Assembly: GCA_949130495.1 (NCBI GenBank)
Contig: OX422219.1
Coordinates: 263,237,111 to 263,301,110 of the forward strand
Direction: 5' to 3'
From: Sambucus nigra
Lineage: Eukaryota; Streptophyta; Magnoliopsida; Dipsacales; Adoxaceae
DNA: 64,000 nucleotides
Made by a program: the position numbers and the translations under genes. Shown piece by piece: positions 58,238-64,000 of this stretch. The notes beneath the pieces are model-generated. The model ran no database searches. It had not been told where the DNA came from and was given only the letters and a program-made list of their open reading frames with translations. How positions within the stretch are numbered: position 1 is the first letter of the stretch; each line of letters opens with the position of its first letter.

Positions 58238-58677
58238 TCGCATCGTCAGTCATCAAGATATAATGGTCTAAGACACATGATCGGGACCGAAAAAATTCTA
58301 ACTCTCAACCCTACTAATAAGATTCTACTTCTATGTCTTACCATTCAAATAATTGAGGATTTTAACTAATTGGACATTTTCTTTTTGTAAAGTATTACAA
58401 ATATTTATCCCACAACATATATATACATCTTTCTAAATGGCCTTTTCATCAAGGCATAACCACAAGTCTCAATTCGACTTCATATTTCAGTATCCCTCAC
58501 ATCGATCAGAGGAGAGAACTATATTCCGTGCTTTTATCTCGCACTTTAATATCCCTTAATCACTCAACTATGTGATTCTTGAATAAACCTTTTAACCCAA
58601 CTATCAACCAACAAAATAAATTAAAATAAAATAAAAGAAGAAAGAACATCATCTCTCCACTTCCAACGTCGTTAAGG

Positions 58678-58740
58678 TTCACGCGTGGAGCGTCTCGCTA
58701 AAGCGAAATCCAAACAAGGAACCCCTCCTATGCATTACTA
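58678..58740 (-). repeat. GGGGTTCC recurrent block, copy 8 (GL5 body)
   Basis: Minus-strand GGAGGGGTTCCTTGTTTGG, TTTCGCTTTAGCGAGA, CTCCACGCGTGAA; counterpart of 49839-49888 with the inner TCGC/GCGA stem intact. Confidence 0.67.
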
Positions 58741-59516
58741 CTCAACCTTGTTGGTCATGGAGATAAGGCACAAAAACCACAAACAAAGCAAACAAACAAT
58801 CAAACAAGATAACAACATAACACAACAAGTAATGAAAATCTCCTACCTACCTCAAACCACCTCTATAAAGTCTCAACCTGTATCCAGGAGAGATATTATA
58901 AGACAACTAGTTCCCTCCTGAAACTAGAAGTAGGATAGCCTCGCAATTTATTCGCTTGATATCACCCCAATCAAACCAAAACATCTTTACTCGCATAATA
59001 CACATCATACAAGTAGCACATACCGCACATAATAATTTTAAAAATATCATCACTCTCTTTATAACGAGTGAAGGAAAATATAAAACTTCCCTACCATGAA
59101 AGTTATATAATTACCCTATTTATAGTAGCGTCGATACTGCCACAAGCTCAACATACACACTCGATTCTAGAGTAAGCACAATACTACCCTATCTTATCAT
59201 AAGGAATGCACCACCCACTACTAAGGTGGAATTCCCGCCAACATTCTTGCTAATCACCCCGGGTCAATCCTAATGGTTCTCAGACACCATACTCGAGTCT
59301 TATCCGAACCAATATTACTTCAAACACTTCCCAACTAAGCACCTTATCCTTGTCTTTATTCTCCAATTAACAGAATCAAACTGAGTGGTTCTACCCTCCA
59401 CGTCATAGCCATTGTTCCTCCCCTAGCTACCAAACAATTACCCACACAGTCCCTTTTACTTTCTCAACAAAAGAGGGCACGCTATTGGCCTCCCCTTCCT
59501 TAGTTCAATGAATCCT

Positions 59517-59542
59517 CCCCGGGAGGATATCCACCAATGGGG
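59517..59542 (-). other. Conserved hairpin in the GL5 body
   Basis: Minus-strand CCCC, ATT, GGTGGA, TA, TCCTCC, C, GGGG; one mismatch in the inner stem compared with GL2 and GL4. Confidence 0.6.
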
Positions 59543-60403
59543 TTTCATGAACACTGTTCCTTCAGAAGTCTTAACGACACTTATTCTGGAGCCTATCATT
59601 CCACTGAAGGTCTCTTTCTTCCTTATACCTACTCATATTGGGGTACGGCCTCCCTAACCGTATAACTCTTTATTCACTGTCGGTCTCTAACCGAACCTCG
59701 TGTGAACATTTGAAGATCTACCTTCTCCTCATTTCAGTTATCCTAGAGAAACTCGTTGTTGAAAATGTCCACCGAGTTTCTTTATGCGCAAAACTTCCTA
59801 CACCCACAAATATAGTGACTACGTTCCCACCATTTTAACACTACTACTACGGGGGAAGTATTTTCCTCCGTCCTTTTCATCTGGGCACTTCTAGACCCCT
59901 CTCTAGGCCAAAACTCTTAGACCTTATACTTCTACCGAATGAGGATGCATCTCCTCTATCTTACTTCAACGTGTGGCCCTTATTATGGGCTCTTCTCAAC
60001 TTCAATTTATCGCTTGGAATCCCAATCTTAGTACCACTCTCCACTTCTATCGATACTTGGCAAAACTATACCTACTATACTTAGTAGTCGCAGTAGCAAG
60101 ATAAGAAAATGCCACAAAAAGGGAGTGACCCCAAACAGGTCCTCTTCCTCGACCACAACTTATAGTTCCTACTAATCCCATCTCGTGATGCCTTCACAAT
60201 GACCTTCTCTAGCACCCTTCTTCAATCGACCTACTAATGTCACACGAATGCGCAACAGATTCTATGGGTTCTACCTCATGGCAGGAGAACAAAATCTCAC
60301 AAGAGAAATCAACGATCTTAATCCTAAGGCTCTATGTCCAATCAAAAGCAATGCTGAAAGCATTAAGCTTTCACACTGACTCCTAAGGACTCTAGAACCT
60401 GAT

Positions 60404-60415
60404 GCTCTGATACCA
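60404..60415 (-). other. Primer-binding site of GL5 5' LTR
   Basis: Minus-strand TGGTATCAGAGC followed by ATCAGG. Confidence 0.9.
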
Positions 60416-60919
60416 TCTATGACAACTCGCTCACCAAAATATGGGGTGGCAAGCCCGATACTCCAATCTAATAGGAATCATGGATGGGATCATTCTCAGC
60501 ATCGCAACAAAATAAAAAGTATACAGGATAACCACTCAATATTTCAGAAAAACGGGTCGCCAAACATTTTGATTTTAAAGTTAAGGAAATAATTTAAATA
60601 ACCCAATTTAAAAATAATGTGGAAACCCCGAAGATATAATATTACATACACATCAAGTATACAATAAGGGACCGAATATGTTGTCAGTCAACAGGCTCTT
60701 ACAACAATGATATTAAACAAGTTCAGTAAATTACATAATACATTACATTATACAATTACAAAAGCTTAGGCCTCACGCCCGAGTCAATGACCCGATCATA
60801 ACTAGAGTACAAGAATGAAAACGTCCATACCAAGTATCCCGTAACATTCGAAAAGTATCACGGCTCCCCAGAGACATCGGAATAGGAAATTCAGAACGGG
60901 CATCCTTGCGGCGGAGCAC

Positions 60920-62623
60920 CTGAGTGGATGTAAGATTCATGCACGATAAGAAATATGAATGGATCAGGGCCCGGTTTTATATGATCACCAGATGAATAAA
61001 GAGTATGACAGTTATGAACAGTAAATCATGACAAATAGGAATAAAAATCTACCTACACAATTTAATGCATAAGCTAAAGAATTTTAAATAATCATAAATC
61101 TAATTTAATTAAACAGGAGAATAAGAACGATTAACATTAATTTAAAAGATTTCATCAAGAACACTAATCCATTTCATAGTTCCATTCCTTATCAGGAAAT
61201 ATAATCATAATTATAAGCTCTTTGTGGCTCTCCATTCCTTATCAGGAATATCATCATTATCATATGCTTTTTGTGGCATGTCATTATGCTCTTTATGGCA
61301 TTTATCATACATAAAGTCCAACTTGATTAAGAATTGTTATATTCTTATACATATAACGATTATTAGACCGCCCCTTCGAGTTTCCCCAATGGGCGCGCCC
61401 CTAAATGACTATCATATTCCAAGGCCTATCGAACAAGACAACCTGGGCACCAATAACGCAAGACGTCGGGAAGCGGCCATATGCCTGCGGGAGAGTCATG
61501 ACCACACCCAGAATCACCTCACCGTCGCAGAAACATACAATAATTGCTCATATGGCCTAGGACTATAACCACCCTGCATTCATTAGCCAGGGGGCATCAC
61601 CTCAAGCGCGAACTTCCCTTATGATAGCATTTAGAGAGGTGTGTTTAAGTAAATTATCATTTACCAGATTCATGATTATGTAAATTATCATTTATCATAA
61701 TCGTTACCATTTCCATTTCATTTTCATTTACCCTTTTTCATATGTATGTTTCGTTTTAAACGATACCATAGTCATTTACATTTTTGTAAATACCTTATAT
61801 TTTACCCAGAGCCATTCCTAAAACATCTTATCATTGTAACCTTAATGAATGAATAAACTTTCAATTTATTCTCCCAAGATTTGTTTGTGGTGTTATTGTA
61901 AACCATCAAGACTAACGTAGCTCAATTGAGCTTCCAAAGTCTCCCAATATGATACTACAACTCCTAGTCTCATAATGATCAACTTAAAAGAAAAGAATGT
62001 CCTAACATCACTTGGCATGCCCCCGAAACAACCCCATATAATTCATTTCTATTCTAGGGTGGTTACCCAACTCATCTAGGACTCTAGAACTCTAAATTTA
62101 CTTCATGCAAGAGGGTTCCTAGGTCCTAAGCCTAAAGAAAAATAATAAAAATTGAGTTAGAAAAACAACTCAAAATAGTCTGATTCTGAATCGATTCGCC
62201 CCAGGCAGCGAATCGATTGGGATGACAAATCCAACATTCTATAATTGGCCAAATCGATTCGGCTTTAACCCGAATCGATTCGGATTTGCAGACCTGTGGG
62301 CAGACCCCTTTGCGAATCGATTCGGCCCTAGGGCCGAATCGATTCACCCCTGCGAATTGGCCAAGAAGGGGCTACGGGTTATGAAGCCTAGTTTTTCCCC
62401 CAAACTTATTTCTACTCCAAATTTACACACATCCATCAAGATTAAACTACCCCAAATGATCCTACATGATTATCTACTATTATAATCCCCAATATCATCA
62501 ACATAAGCCATGATTAAGGTTCAAACCCCATAAAATCCATATTTTCCATTTGATTCACATACACACAACAATCACAAAAATTTATTCATCTTAAATCATA
62601 TAGTAGCAAGTAGAAAAACTTGC
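60920..62623 (-). other. Candidate LTR leader intron, GL5 5' LTR
   Basis: Both splice-site matches intact, hairpin GCAAGT-TTTTCT-ACTTGC at the donor; 1704 nt, 589 nt from the LTR start, 502 nt before its end. Confidence 0.5.
62186..62351 (-). repeat. AATCGATT palindrome array, GL5 5' LTR
   Basis: Six sites, mostly perfect GAATCGATTCG-type palindromes; about 0.86-1.03 kb from the LTR start. Confidence 0.88.
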
Positions 62624-63212
62624 CTTGAGGTATAAATCTCAGATTTCTTCTGGGTAGCAACAATCCAAGCTTCAATCTTTCTATTTTCTTCTTTTTCTCC
62701 TCTTTTCTCCACACTTCTCTTCCTCTCTCTCTCTCTCTCTAGGTTTGGTAACACACAAATGAGAAATGAAATAAGGTGTAAGACTTAAAATCGTAGCTTA
62801 AGTCTAAAATTCCCAACTTAAATGGTTAATACCACATTAAAATAACTCTCAAATACGCATTTAAGTTAAAACCAGTAAAAAGTGCCCGAAACCTAAAAAT
62901 ACAATATGGCACATATTTTGACTGTCTCTCACATTCCGGGACTAACTACGCCCTCTAAATCGGCATCCGATAATTTTATAAATTATTTTGAGTTTCGGTT
63001 TCATTCAAACCATAATGTCATTTAAAACACGTGACACTATAAAATACAACCTGGCGATAATTACTTACACGTACAGTAAATACGCAACAATCCAGTAAAT
63101 ATTAACTTTCAACTCATTCAATTAATATTTACTCCATTTCCCACATTTTATATAATTACCTTATGCAGTAAATTAATATAAAACGAGTATCTTAAAAGCG
63201 AGGGTTGTTACA

Positions 63213-64000
63213 GTCTGGTTAAATCGAATCGATTCGTCTAAGGCAAAATGTCAATTTTACTCACCGAATCGATTCGCTTTCAGGAGAATCGATTCGCAAC
63301 AGGGGCGAATCGATTCGGCGCTACGGGCGAATCAATTTGGTTGCCCTGTTTTTGTGAGATTTTTCCTAATTTGATTTTAGCCCTTTTTCTTTTAGGTCCA
63401 AGGTTTAGGGACCTTCCTTTGGGAAGTAATTAATAGTCCTAGAGGGTTTTTGTGGGTAGATATTTCCCTAGGCTAAAGTGGGGACATTTGGGCTTACCCC
63501 GAGGGCTAGTTTGTGTAGGTTAATGTCCGTAAGATATAGGAAGTTCACCTAAAAATAAATTGGAGACAAAATGTGAATGTTGGGACTTTGGGGAGTCAAT
63601 TATTGAGGGAGACTCATTTTGAAGATTTATGGTTTTGTGTTAGGCTCTTGGAGACTAGTGTGAGTCTATGGCACTTCGAGTCTTAGGTAATTAATAAAAT
63701 ATGACACTAAGAATAAGAAATGCATATTATAAAATGTGATACTAAATGAATAAGTACAAATGAATGATTTTTGAGAATGTAAAAGTGAATAATTTCAAAA
63801 ATGGAAAAAATAATTTTCATAAATGTTAATTTATGATTACACACCTCTCTCAATTGCTATCATAAGGAAAGTTGCCGCATGTGGTGAAGCCCCCTGGCTA
63901 ATCAATGCAGGGTGGTTATAGTCCCTAGACTATATGAGCGTTTATTGTATTTTTCTGCGCTGGTTAGGTGATTCTGTGTGTGGTCATGACTATCCCGCAG
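63213..64000 (+). repeat. GL4 3' LTR, continuation after GL5
   Basis: Resumes with gtctggttaaa, a position already present at 52681, so about 136 bp of LTR is represented on both sides of GL5. From 63350 it follows 46300-46960 closely (including the CCCTG...CAGGG module, 63885-63935) to the window edge. Confidence 0.82.

Larger units (their letters stand above)
56390..60417 (-). other. GL5 internal region, mostly non-coding
   Basis: 4028 bp from primer site (60404-60415) to polypurine tract (56390-56401, minus AAGGGGGGAGTA). It contains an RNase H relic (57850-57631), two GGGGTTCC blocks (58237-58172, 58740-58678) and the conserved hairpin (59542-59517). No intact pol. Confidence 0.8.
52817..63212 (-). 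mobile_element. GL5: giant-LTR element as truncated LTR-int-LTR-int dimer
   Basis: Minus-strand order: LTR (63212-60418), internal region (60417-56390), LTR (56389-53613), then immediately a second primer site and 796 bp of a second internal region (53612-52817) that matches 60417-59571. The second LTR is therefore shared, not followed by a TSD. The left end is truncated in the internal region. It lies within the GL4 3' LTR. Confidence 0.82.
60418..63212 (-). repeat. GL5 5' LTR
   Basis: 2795 bp; minus-strand start TGTAACAACCC, end changed to ...TCATA. Donor CAAG|GCAAGT (62623) and acceptor CTCAG|GTGC (60920) intact. Palindromes 62186-62351. CT-rich leader tract on plus near 62690-62745. Confidence 0.88.
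45220..64000 (+). mobile_element. GL4: giant-LTR element, split by GL5 and running off the right edge
   Basis: 5' LTR 45220-48380, decayed primer site (48383-48394), 3379-bp internal region, polypurine tract (51747-51759), 3' LTR from 51760, interrupted at 52816 by GL5 and resuming at 63213. The internal region keeps only a broken RNase H relic. Same family as GL2 by LTR order and leader. Confidence 0.87.

Noticed and set aside
52681..63350. 136-bp repeat around GL5 as a target-site duplication
   Set aside because: Far longer than the 5-bp TSDs of these elements, and the left edge of GL5 is mid-internal, not an LTR end.

Overview
Kind of organism. The window is plant nuclear repeat DNA: AT-rich, with no convincing host gene, built almost entirely from nested Ty1-copia-like and Ty3-gypsy-like LTR retrotransposons whose primer-binding sites match the initiator-Met tRNA (TGGTATCAGAGC). 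A Tekay/Del-type chromovirus and a Tourist-like MITE fit a flowering plant, probably a eudicot in a heterochromatic region. I cannot name the species.

Backbone (about 3355-45219, minus strand). The oldest layer is a head-to-tail array of a copia-derived, gag-only element. Five LTRs (LTR1 6201-7334, LTR2 19218-20339, LTR3 32117-33261, LTR4 38942-40082, LTR5 42697-43766) alternate with six internal regions (Int1-Int6). After the later insertions are removed, Int2-Int5 are 2623, 2638, 2629 and 2614 bp, so the period is about 3.75 kb. Each complete internal region codes only for a ~290-residue coiled-coil/CCHC gag relic, now broken, and each starts with two primer-binding sites.

Insertions into the backbone. 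Left to right: GL1 (1-3354, minus, continues off the left edge, gag open); a Tourist-like MITE (4407-4792); TKY, a 9.3-kb Tekay-like chromovirus with TSD attac (8817-18071, minus, gag-pol broken); GL2, a 9.1-kb element with 3.3-kb LTRs and no gag-pol, TSD cgtgc (21110-30243, plus); GL3, a 3.0-kb solo LTR with TSD tttat (35290-38335, plus); GL4, a giant-LTR element (45220 to beyond 64000, plus). The right LTR of GL4 is split by GL5 (52817-63212, minus), a truncated LTR-internal-LTR-internal dimer.

Main observation. GL1-GL5 are subfamilies of one giant-LTR gypsy family. Their 2.6-3.3 kb LTRs share one architecture: TATA box and GA-rich leader; a GC-type 5' splice-site match (AG|GCAAGT) set in a small hairpin; an array of perfect palindromes about 0.9-1.1 kb from the LTR start; subfamily-specific tandem or hairpin repeats; a recurrent GGGGTTCC...ACCCC block; then a polypyrimidine/YAG 3' splice-site match about 0.45 kb before the LTR end. 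The palindrome array keeps its place but changes sequence between subfamilies (GGTCGACC, TCGATCGA, AATCGATT), always with a TCGA core. I infer a removable leader intron carrying RNA-dimerisation or packaging signals, so that unspliced genome and spliced gag mRNA could be sorted. This is a hypothesis from sequence alone.
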